Assembly: GCA_964630875.1 (NCBI GenBank)
Contig: CAZVXF010000015.1
Location: 1 to 36,302, forward strand
Source: DAIDHZ01 sp035480255
GTDB lineage: Bacteria > Chlamydiota > Chlamydiia > Chlamydiales > SM23-39
Length of the DNA stretch: 36,302 nt
Reading direction: 5' to 3'
The notes under the pieces are model-generated. The model had not been told where the DNA came from. It did not search any database and saw only the letters and a list, made by a program, of their open reading frames with translations. This document shows, piece by piece, positions 1-7,028 of this stretch. Position 1 is the first letter of the stretch, and each line of letters opens with the position of its first letter. The translations under genes and the position numbers were made by a program.

Positions 1-1
1 G

Positions 2-106
2 GGTAATAATCTCTGGTCGCCTAGCTATTTTGCTGGAGCATGTGGAGGAGCTCCTTTGGAAATCATTCATCAATACATTGAACAACAAAAAACGCCTCTC
101 ATTTAA
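2..106 (+). CDS. tnpA: IS200/IS605-family transposase TnpA, C-terminal end (cut by window edge)
   Basis: The frame opens at the window edge and runs 34 codons to a TAA. It begins GNNLWSPSYF and continues AGACGGAPLEIIHQYIE. The LWSPSYF...CGGAP...IIxxYIE pattern is, from memory, the C-terminal signature of the Y1 HUH transposases of IS200/IS605, which move single-stranded DNA and recognise subterminal hairpins. Only the tail is visible, so the catalytic HUH and tyrosine residues lie outside and it is unknown whether the gene is intact. Two inverted repeats follow at once (GCCTCT 94-99 with AGAGGC 112-117, and the stem at 127-146), as expected of an IS200 right end. prfB starts about 100 bases downstream. 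Confidence 0.75.
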   Translation, partial: GNNLWSPSYFAGACGGAPLEIIHQYIEQQKTPLI

Positions 107-126
107 AAGCCAGAGGCACGATTCAT

Positions 127-150
127 CTCGGCCATAAATGGCCGAGTTTT
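127..150 (+). terminator. Stem-loop with T-tract after the transposase (terminator or IS right-end hairpin)
   Basis: CTCGGCCA at 127-134 pairs perfectly with TGGCCGAG at 139-146 across a TAAA loop, followed by TTTT. It fits a rho-independent terminator for the transposase and would insulate prfB. IS200-type elements also carry subterminal hairpins, so it may serve the element instead. Confidence 0.6.
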
Positions 151-172
151 CTCGTGTCCTATAAACCTGAAC

Positions 173-202
173 TTGACCTGAGCGGATCAAGTTTGTTAAA
201 CT
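173..202 (+). promoter_or_regulatory. Candidate sigma70-like promoter of prfB
   Basis: TTGACC at 173-178 resembles a -35 box. TAAACT at 197-202, 18 bases on, matches four of six positions of TATAAT. A start site 6-7 bases further would fall at or next to the prfB ATG (209), giving a leaderless or nearly leaderless mRNA. No Shine-Dalgarno sequence precedes that ATG, which agrees with the idea but does not prove it. Confidence 0.35.
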
Positions 203-208
203 GTTCTT

Positions 209-1301
209 ATGGATTTTGCAACACAAGAGAAGATTCACGCAATCGGTAAGCGTCTTTCCGATATGTGGAGGTATCTTTGACCTGGGTGCTAAAGAAAATA
301 AGGTCAAAGAATTAGAAGAACAGATGGCCGTTCCCAGCTTCTGGGATCATCAGGAAGCTGCGCAAAAAGTCATTCAAGCATTGAATGAGCTTAAGATGTG
401 GACAGTTCCTTATCATGAGATGAAAGGCCGCCTTCAGGACGTCCAGGATTTATTGCCGGAAGCCATTGAGTTAGGGGACGCCGAGCTTGTGAGCGAGCTT
501 GTCCAAGCGCTCAACGATATCGATCTAAAATTGACCGATCTAGAAGTGCGCAAGATGCTCTCGGGCGAACTAGATGCAAAAGATTGTTATCTAGAAATCA
601 ATGCAGGCGCAGGGGGAACGGAGTCTTGCGATTGGGCCCTCATGCTTTCAAGAATGTATCAGCGATATGCTTCTAGAAAAGGTTGGAAAGTCGAGATTGT
701 AGACAGACTGGATGGCGATGTGGCGGGGATTAAAAATATTACTTTTCGTTTTAGCGCTCCTTTTGCTTTTGGTTATTGTAAGTCGGAAAAAGGTGTCCAT
801 CGACTTGTTCGAATTTCGCCTTTCGATTCCAATGCACGTAGGCATACGAGCTTTGCATCAGTTGATGTGACTCCGATTGTGGAAGATGTAAAAGTGAGCG
901 TAAATCCCGAAGAGATCAAAGTCGATACATATCGCGCGTCGGGAGCGGGGGGACAGCACGTCAATAAAACGGATTCTGCAGTGAGAATGACCCATATTCC
1001 GACGGGCATTGTTGTCTCATGTCAAAGTGAAAGAAGTCAGATCCAGAACCGCGAAACCTGCATGAAAATGCTGCAATCAAAGCTCTATGAAAAAGAGGTG
1101 AATGAAAGAGAATCCAAAATTTCTGCAATGGGCGGCGAAAAGAAAGATATTGCATGGGGAAGTCAAATTCGCAATTATGTATTTCAGCCCTATACTTTGG
1201 TAAAAGATACGCGAACTAAAGTCGAGAAAGGGGATATCCATGCTGTTATGGACGGGGACATTGATGACTTTGTGACGGCGTATTTGAAGGAAATCGGTTG
1301 A
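209..1301 (+). CDS. prfB: Peptide chain release factor 2 (RF2), expressed by programmed +1 frameshift
   Basis: RF2 recognises UGA and UAA and triggers peptide release on the ribosome. The reading starts at ATG 209 (MDFATQEKIHAIGKRLSD), runs 23 codons to an in-frame TGA at 278-280, then shifts +1 to GAC at 279 and continues for 340 codons, about 363 residues in all. The release motif GGQ sits near residues 247-249 inside SGAGGQHVNKTDSAVR. Length and order match the family. An annotation that ignores the shift starts at a non-ATG codon near 216 and gives a false N-terminus. The gene overlaps the next one by a single base (TGATG at 1299-1303) and heads a prfB-GNAT-GNAT-yebC run. No upstream in-frame start exists, because TAA occurs at 197. 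Confidence 0.95.
267..281 (+). promoter_or_regulatory. RF2 autoregulatory +1 frameshift signal
   Basis: A Shine-Dalgarno-like GGAGG (267-271) lies three bases before the slippery CTT (275-277), which is followed by the in-frame stop TGA and a C (278-281). This is the well-known RF2 arrangement: when RF2 is scarce the ribosome pauses at UGA C, the Leu-tRNA slips +1 and GAC is read next. It makes RF2 synthesis respond to RF2 level. Confidence 0.95.
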
Positions 1302-1792
1302 TGGAAGGATTCGATATTCGTTTTTCTGAGTTGGATGATCTTGCCTATTTAACGACTTGGCTTTCCTTTCCAAATGCTTGCGATGATTTTCCGTTTAACG
1401 AAAACGAAACAGAAGATGCTCTTAAAAACTGGATTGGATTCTCTAAATTCAAGGCCAGTTTGACAGGAACTATCAAGGATGTTCCTTGCGCCATTGGTAC
1501 TTTATTTTTAATGCCTTACAAGAAAGTGGCCCATCAGTGTTCATTTTATTTGATTGTTGATCCCGAGCATCGTCGAAAGGGAATTGGTACTTCGATGGTT
1601 CGCAATCTTGTCCATTTGGCAAAAACACGGTTTAAATTAGAGGGGATGAATGCTGAATTGTTTCTTCCTTGCAATCTCGAGACGATTCTCGATCGCTTAG
1701 AGTTCAAAGTTTTTGCAAGACAAGAAGACTTTGTAAAGCTTGGGCCAGATCAATACCGACCTAGACTTCTCATGGAGAGTTTTTTCACATGA
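1301..1792 (+). CDS. GNAT-family N-acetyltransferase (first of a tandem pair)
   Basis: A 163-residue protein read from ATG 1301, which shares its A with the prfB stop (a TTG three bases earlier is an alternative). The acetyl-CoA-binding motif A is clear: YLIVDPEHRRKGIGTSMVRN, with the RxxGxG loop RRKGIG near residue 95. The substrate cannot be told. It aligns by eye along its whole length with the next gene (KKxxHQC, VDxxxRxKGxGT, and FVK near the end), so the pair is probably a tandem duplication. The last part of the fold differs: this copy lacks the NPxxxLYEKxGF segment seen in its neighbour, suggesting divergence. It is translationally coupled on both sides. Confidence 0.85.
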   Translation: MEGFDIRFSELDDLAYLTTWLSFPNACDDFPFNENETEDALKNWIGFSKFKASLTGTIKDVPCAIGTLFLMPYKKVAHQCSFYLIVDPEHRRKGIGTSMVRNLVHLAKTRFKLEGMNAELFLPCNLETILDRLEFKVFARQEDFVKLGPDQYRPRLLMESFFT

Positions 1793-2271
1793 TATCCATT
1801 CGTGATTCGTTCGATTCCGATCAAAAATGTCTAGTCGAGTGGCTATCTCAAAAAGACGTGCTTAAGTGGTTTCCTTTAGCCGATATCCGAGAAATTGAAG
1901 ATGCTGCGCGTATCTGGCTTAGTTATTCAAAATTGAATGCGGTTTTAACCGCACTTTGGGATGACGAACCGTGCGGAATTGCAAATCTCTATATCCAACC
2001 CTTCAAAAAATTGTCGCATCAATGTCTTTTCGCAATCATCGTGGATGAAAAATATCGAGGAAAGGGAGTGGGTACGAAACTGCTTGGTTCATTAATCGAA
2101 CTTGCAAAGACCAAATTCTCGATTGAAATTCTTCATTTAGAGGTGTATGAAGGAAATCCTGCCATCGGTCTATACGAAAAATTTGGATTTACAGAATATG
2201 GAAGGCAACAACGCTTTGTGAAAGAAGATGGCCAATATTTAACAAAAATACTCATGCAAAAAAGATTATAG
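1789..2271 (+). CDS. GNAT-family N-acetyltransferase (second of a tandem pair)
   Basis: A 160-residue acetyltransferase starting at ATG 1789, inside an ATGA overlap with the previous gene. Motif A is IIVDEKYRGKGVGTKLL (RGKGVG loop) and motif B is GNPAIGLYEKFGFTEYGR, the usual GNAT ending. This makes it the more canonical of the two paralogues. RimI-like or small-molecule activity is possible, but the sequence does not decide. yebC starts six bases after its stop. In C. trachomatis I recall one gene between prfB and the yebC homologue, so a duplication in this lineage is plausible. Confidence 0.88.
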   Translation: MISIRDSFDSDQKCLVEWLSQKDVLKWFPLADIREIEDAARIWLSYSKLNAVLTALWDDEPCGIANLYIQPFKKLSHQCLFAIIVDEKYRGKGVGTKLLGSLIELAKTKFSIEILHLEVYEGNPAIGLYEKFGFTEYGRQQRFVKEDGQYLTKILMQKRL

Positions 2272-2277
2272 GATTTT

Positions 2278-3003
2278 ATGGCCGGGCATAGTAAGTGGGC
2301 AAATACAAAACACCGTAAAGAGCGTGCAGATAAGAAAAAAGGCAAAATCTTCAGCCGCATTGTGAAAGAGATTATTTCTGCCGTCCGACAAGGTGGACCT
2401 GACCCAAAATCGAACACGAAACTCAAAACTGCTGTTCTGAAAGCTAAAGAAGCCAACGTTCCCAATGAAAATGTGGAGCGTAACATCAAAAAGGCATCCT
2501 CTGGAGATCAAGGGGATTATACAGAGATGACCTATGAACTCTATGGCTTTGGCGGTGTTGGCATCATTGCTGACGTGATGACCGATAATAAAAATCGTAT
2601 TTCATCAGATATGAGAATCGCGACGAATAAATGCGGTGGCACGGTTGCAACTCCTGGCGCTGTTTCCTACAATTTTGATCGGAAAGGTCAATTTGTGATT
2701 CCTAAATCTGCAGTGTCTGAAGATGAATTATTTCTTTTAGTAACAGATGCTGGAGCTGATGATTTTTCAGCGACCGAAGAAACCTACATTGTGACAAGTT
2801 CCGTAGAGGCTTATGCTTCAGTCAAGGAAGTTCTCGATAAAAAGGGGATAAAATGTGAAGAATCAGGTCTTGTCATGATTCCACGAACTCTGATTGAAGT
2901 CTCAGATACGGATGCAGATCAGAATATTGCACTCATTGAGTATCTTGAGAATCTCGACGATGTCGATGCAGTTTATCACAACATGAAAGTAGAAGAATCT
3001 TGA
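2278..3003 (+). CDS. yebC: YebC/PmpR-family (TACO1-like) protein
   Basis: A 241-residue protein with the unmistakable N-terminus MAGHSKWANTKHRKERAD followed by KKKGKIFSRIVKEI, and an acidic C-terminal half (EYLENLDDVDAVYHN) typical of the family. Members are described as transcriptional regulators (PmpR) and, more recently, as ribosome-associated factors that help translation through difficult motifs. Which role applies here cannot be told. It lies six bases after the second acetyltransferase and closes the + strand cluster begun by prfB. A MITE begins six bases beyond its stop codon. Confidence 0.95.
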   Translation: MAGHSKWANTKHRKERADKKKGKIFSRIVKEIISAVRQGGPDPKSNTKLKTAVLKAKEANVPNENVERNIKKASSGDQGDYTEMTYELYGFGGVGIIADVMTDNKNRISSDMRIATNKCGGTVATPGAVSYNFDRKGQFVIPKSAVSEDELFLLVTDAGADDFSATEETYIVTSSVEAYASVKEVLDKKGIKCEESGLVMIPRTLIEVSDTDADQNIALIEYLENLDDVDAVYHNMKVEES

Positions 3004-3009
3004 ACTGTT

Positions 3010-3175
3010 AACCTGAGCTTCGGGTTTATCTCTTTCACAATCAAGGATCTTTTCGCGATTTTTTGCATTTTTTCACTCACCCGTAGAACCTTTGGCTATG
3101 GGTTTCGCAAAAAAATACAAAATCTCATCGAAAATCTCGATTGATTCTGATGAGAACAAACCCGAAGTTCAGGTT
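3010..3175. mobile_element. 166-bp MITE, copy 1, with 3-bp target duplication
   Basis: The element begins AACCTGAGCTTCGGGTTT and ends with the complement of AACCTGAACTTCGGGTTT, so its terminal repeats match at 17 of 18 positions. It is flanked by GTT (3007-3009 and 3176-3178), a 3-bp direct repeat. A second copy lies inverted at 15131-15296 with the same length, about 95% identity and its own 3-bp duplication. Internal inverted pieces (CTCATC/GATGAG at the right side, CCC-TAG/CTA-GGG near the middle) let the strand fold back on itself. No coding capacity is seen. It fills the gap between convergent yebC and the M16 protease gene and may act as their terminator. Confidence 0.85.
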
Positions 3176-3182
3176 GTTAGTT

Positions 3183-6002
3183 TCATCTGGGTGCGTAAAT
3201 GGCCACTTTTGATAGATCAGTGACATTCATAGGCATGTAGACAAAAGGGGAGGGGATTTTGCCAGTATAGAGAAGGGCAAGTCTTTTTCTGTTCTCTCGA
3301 GAAAGAAATTGTTGCGCATATTGAGTAAATTGTTCATAGCTCAAATCTTCGAGTGCCTGAATTCTTGTTTCAACGAGGGTAAAATTCCCTTTTTCTTGGA
3401 ATGCGAGAAGGTCCCAAACAGCGCTCTTATCTTCGAGATTTCTGTATTGTGTTTTGAGAGTTGCAATCGTGCTATTTTTGAGGATGTTGAATCTTTCGTT
3501 TGTGACGAAATTTTCACGGAATTCTTCGAGAAATAATTCAAAGCGATGGAGAAGATCTTCAGGTTGGTGCGTGTTGGATTGGACAAGGAAAAACTGATAG
3601 AGCCTTTTCTCAAATTCTGCATCACTGGACTGCGCTATGTAGCCTGTTTTTTGTTTTGTGCGCAATGTATCAAAGAAAGGCTCTTGAATGGCGGCGCTAA
3701 GAATTTTTTGAGCGGCTCTCTTTGAATGAGAATAATCTCCTTCGTCAATGAGAAGGATCGCTGCATTTCCTTGAGCTTGTGTGCTTTTAGAGATTTGAAA
3801 TGGGCCATCATTTTCGGGCAAATGCAGCGCTTTCATTTGAGGATGATTTTCTTTTTCGAATGGCGATTTTGCAATCGATTGAACATTTTGCCAGCAATTG
3901 AATGCGGTTTCTCGTGTTAAGTTACCAGCAAAAAGTGCTTCAAAGTAGGTTTTATCGAAAAGATTTATATGGAAATTGCGGAAATCTTCGAAAGTAATTT
4001 GTCGAAGCGCTTCGAGGTTTTCTTGTTTTGTCGACAAGCTATCATTAATCAGAGTTGTCAGAAGTTCTTTGGCTTGTTTAACAGGAAGAATTTTAGTGCT
4101 GTTTTCGTAGGCTTTTGCATGGCGCGCAACATAGAGATCAAATTGTTCTTGAGTCGGGGAATGCATCGGCATTTGGGCAATGATTTCTTGCAAAAGAAGA
4201 GGGATTTTTTCGCTAAAACCGGTAAGAGTCAGGTGAATTCTACATTGATCAATCTTAAACTGAGGCGTAATTCCTGCTGCATTTGCATTGCTTAAGATAG
4301 GATTTAACTGATCGGTAATGTGATCAATGTAAAGAGATGCGAGTACATAACTTCTGGCAGAAGCATTTATCGCAGGTGTTAGAATATGTACATAGACTGC
4401 AGCTTCAGGTGTCTGAAATTCCTCGCAACGGATATAGAAAGCTGAGCCAAAATCATGATTCGCAATGCATGTCGGTATTTTTTCAACATGTTGATTTTCA
4501 ACAGTATTCAGAGAGTTTGGTGTGAATGGGTTTAACTCTGGAATCTGAATTTCAGGATGAGGTTTTGCTTTTCTCCACGATGCAATCCATTTTTGCGGGA
4601 TTGCACGCATAGAATAAGGAACTTGAAGCCACTGCTCTTTTTTTTCATACGTAGTTTCTTTTGGAGCTAGAAGACTAATGACACATTGATCAGGAGTGAG
4701 TAGGGCAAGAGTGCTTTCGATTTTTTTCGCATTATATTCAGTTGCTAAAAGAGTCTTTCTAGGAAAACTTGAAAGGTCTTCATCAAGAAGGATTCTTCCA
4801 ATTTGTGAGATATACGCAAACGCGTCAGTTCTAGACTGATATTGATAATTCAAAGCGCGCAATGCATTTTTTTCTGAAAAAAGATCTTCACTAATTCCCG
4901 ATTTTAATCTAGAGAAAGCTTGAAAAACATAAGTAATGACCTCATCGATTTTTTGAATACCGATATCAGATAATGCAATTCTGACCTCGAAGAAGGCATG
5001 ATCTTTCCCTCCTTGAGCTTCAACGCCAACTTTGATGTCATCGACGAGTTTTTCTTTTTTCAATTTATCAAGTAAACTATGAGGACTGCCTCTTTGCAAT
5101 GTATAGGCGATTAATTCGGCACTTTTGGATTCATCATCCGACAAATCAGTGGGCAATTCCCAGACAAGAGTCATGGTTTGCTGATTTTTGATCGGCTCAA
5201 CTGAGATAATCTGATTTTTTTGAGAGGAGGAAAGAAGGGCTCCCTTGAAATCTTTATGAGTAATCTGATTTTTTGGAACTTGGGCAAAGCAAGTAGAAGC
5301 CAAACTTTTGAGCTCTTCGATAGGTAATGGTGAGTAGATCGCAACGCGCATGACATTAGCGCTATAATGATCTTTATGCCAATTTTTTAATGCGCTTTGT
5401 GGGATTTTTGCGAGCGTTTTTGAGTTGCCTGCAGAAAAAAAGCGGTTTGGATGTTTTGGGTTTCCTGTCTCTTTAAAGACCATATATTCCCTCCATCCAT
5501 CATTTTCTCTCATCAGAGCAAACTCTTGATCGACCGCATGCAATTCTCGTGAAATATTTGACGGATCGAAAATTGGATCAATAAAAAAATGAGCAAAACG
5601 ATCTAATAAAGAAGAGAATCCTGCATGATGCGAGGAGAACATATAGACAGTTTTATCGGGAGCTGTAAAAGCATTGGTATTTCCTTGGAAATTTGAAACC
5701 TCAGCTGAGAATTCATTATCTGGATATTTTTCTGTGCCCATAAACAGCATGTGCTCACAAAAGTGTGCCATGCCAGGATATTCAGCCGGATCGCACCAAG
5801 AACCAGAACCTACCCCAACAACGGCTGCAGATTTGTCTGCACCCGGATCTGATATGAGGAGAATTTGTAGTCCGTTTTGAAGCTCAATTTTAGCCGTTTG
5901 GCGCTCCTTCAAATCAGGTGACAAAAGGGGCAAATTTGAAGTGTCGGGAATGTCAATAAAAGGGGCTGTGGATAAGAGTAAAGTCGTCAAAGTGTGTATC
6001 AT
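3183..6002 (-). CDS. ptr: Insulinase-like zinc metalloprotease, M16 family (pitrilysin type)
   Basis: A 939-residue protein of the single-chain M16A size. The inverted zinc motif HxxEH is HFCEH (His80, Glu83, His84), with the third ligand probably Glu160 in AVDQEFALMREND, at the usual spacing. The four-domain clamshell degrades small unfolded peptides. The N-terminus (MIHTLTTLLLSTAPFIDIP) is mildly hydrophobic and could be a weak signal sequence, so periplasmic location is possible but unsure. The start ATG at 6002 follows an AGGA. It is the last gene of the - strand block, 33 bases after plsB, in the position C. trachomatis keeps its ptr gene as I recall. A MITE begins seven bases beyond the stop. 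Confidence 0.92.
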   Translation of the reverse strand: MIHTLTTLLLSTAPFIDIPDTSNLPLLSPDLKERQTAKIELQNGLQILLISDPGADKSAAVVGVGSGSWCDPAEYPGMAHFCEHMLFMGTEKYPDNEFSAEVSNFQGNTNAFTAPDKTVYMFSSHHAGFSSLLDRFAHFFIDPIFDPSNISRELHAVDQEFALMRENDGWREYMVFKETGNPKHPNRFFSAGNSKTLAKIPQSALKNWHKDHYSANVMRVAIYSPLPIEELKSLASTCFAQVPKNQITHKDFKGALLSSSQKNQIISVEPIKNQQTMTLVWELPTDLSDDESKSAELIAYTLQRGSPHSLLDKLKKEKLVDDIKVGVEAQGGKDHAFFEVRIALSDIGIQKIDEVITYVFQAFSRLKSGISEDLFSEKNALRALNYQYQSRTDAFAYISQIGRILLDEDLSSFPRKTLLATEYNAKKIESTLALLTPDQCVISLLAPKETTYEKKEQWLQVPYSMRAIPQKWIASWRKAKPHPEIQIPELNPFTPNSLNTVENQHVEKIPTCIANHDFGSAFYIRCEEFQTPEAAVYVHILTPAINASARSYVLASLYIDHITDQLNPILSNANAAGITPQFKIDQCRIHLTLTGFSEKIPLLLQEIIAQMPMHSPTQEQFDLYVARHAKAYENSTKILPVKQAKELLTTLINDSLSTKQENLEALRQITFEDFRNFHINLFDKTYFEALFAGNLTRETAFNCWQNVQSIAKSPFEKENHPQMKALHLPENDGPFQISKSTQAQGNAAILLIDEGDYSHSKRAAQKILSAAIQEPFFDTLRTKQKTGYIAQSSDAEFEKRLYQFFLVQSNTHQPEDLLHRFELFLEEFRENFVTNERFNILKNSTIATLKTQYRNLEDKSAVWDLLAFQEKGNFTLVETRIQALEDLSYEQFTQYAQQFLSRENRKRLALLYTGKIPSPFVYMPMNVTDLSKVAIYAPR

Positions 6003-6035
6003 ATTCCTGAGTGCATTTTTTCTCGGTGATATTTT

Positions 6036-7028
6036 TTATCGTACAAGAACGTCGTGCGTATTGCAAACGATTTCCCAGATCTTTTGTGCGCGCGCTTGTC
6101 GGCGTTGTTGTTTATCTGGAGCATTGCTTCCCGGAAAATTTTCCATATCAAATGGAGGAGCAAAAGCTAAGTGTATAGGTGTTCTTTTTGTAATGCGCAC
6201 TTCGCCTAGCTCTTTTTGGATTGTTTCTGGAGGAGGCAAAAGATCGTAAGTAGATAATGTAAAAGGGACAAAGTGAGTGGGCGTTTTTGCTTTCTTTGCC
6301 ATGAGATAAAAGAGCTCAATTGCTTCTGGATCAAAAGGGGCTACTTCGATTTTGCCCTCTTTATTTTTTCGATCTCGACCGCCGCTTGGAGCAACATAGA
6401 TGATTTTACTGCCTTCTTCAAGAAGCTTACTCATTAACTGCATTGTCTTTTTGTTGTGCATTTGCTTTTCCTCTTTTTTCTCTGGAGGAAAGTCGATATA
6501 TCTTTTGGAGTAAATGCAAAGCAGATTGCAACCTTTACTAAAAGGAATTGCGAGAGGATCTGTGACCACTCTTTCACCTGCGACAAAAATCATTGATTCG
6601 GCAATTTCTGGATAGTCTTTTTCAAGGCAAACAGCGATTGCTTGTGGATCGCTTTCTGTCTGATGGTTGGCTAACAAAATGACATTTTCTTTGTTTTTTA
6701 ATGCGGTAGCAATTGTTTCTAAATGCTCTTTACCGAATATTTTTGAATGTTCTAATTCAATCAAAGGTTTGATGAAGTCGATTCCAAAGCTGTAGTAATC
6801 GAAAGGATGGCGCACTTTTTTATGATAAGGTTCAAATTGATAGGGAGGTTCTCTGAGGAAAAGCAAATAGAGGATCAGTGTTGGTAAACATGCATTCAAA
6901 GAAAGAACTGCACGCTTATACCCCTCAAAAAATAAAATCAGATGCAACGTATATTGAGGGCTTAATGCAGCGCAAGTGGTTTCGAGCTCTTTTTGGAACT
7001 CAATTTCAAGTGTCGATTTTTTGTCCAT
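6036..7028 (-). CDS. plsB: Glycerol-3-phosphate acyltransferase, plastid/chlamydial type
   Basis: A soluble-type GPAT of about 330 residues that makes 1-acyl-glycerol-3-phosphate, the first step of phospholipid synthesis. The catalytic HX4D box is NHQTESDP (His122, Asp127 from ATG 7028). Further blocks are FVAGERVVTDPLAIPFSKG, LLCIYSKRYI and APSGGRDRK, which resemble plant chloroplast GPAT (ATS1) far more than E. coli PlsB. The frame extends upstream to a TTG at 7049, but ATG 7028 is preferred. Either start overlaps the end of the RNase gene, by 23 or 44 bases, indicating coupled expression. With plsX upstream, the block links acyl-phosphate supply to the first acylation. Confidence 0.93.
   Translation of the reverse strand: MDKKSTLEIEFQKELETTCAALSPQYTLHLILFFEGYKRAVLSLNACLPTLILYLLFLREPPYQFEPYHKKVRHPFDYYSFGIDFIKPLIELEHSKIFGKEHLETIATALKNKENVILLANHQTESDPQAIAVCLEKDYPEIAESMIFVAGERVVTDPLAIPFSKGCNLLCIYSKRYIDFPPEKKEEKQMHNKKTMQLMSKLLEEGSKIIYVAPSGGRDRKNKEGKIEVAPFDPEAIELFYLMAKKAKTPTHFVPFTLSTYDLLPPPETIQKELGEVRITKRTPIHLAFAPPFDMENFPGSNAPDKQQRRQARAQKIWEIVCNTHDVLVR

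Noticed and set aside
209..280. prfB as a pseudogene because of an in-frame TGA after 23 codons
   Set aside because: The TGA sits in a complete RF2 programmed frameshift signal and the downstream frame is intact to the normal C-terminus.
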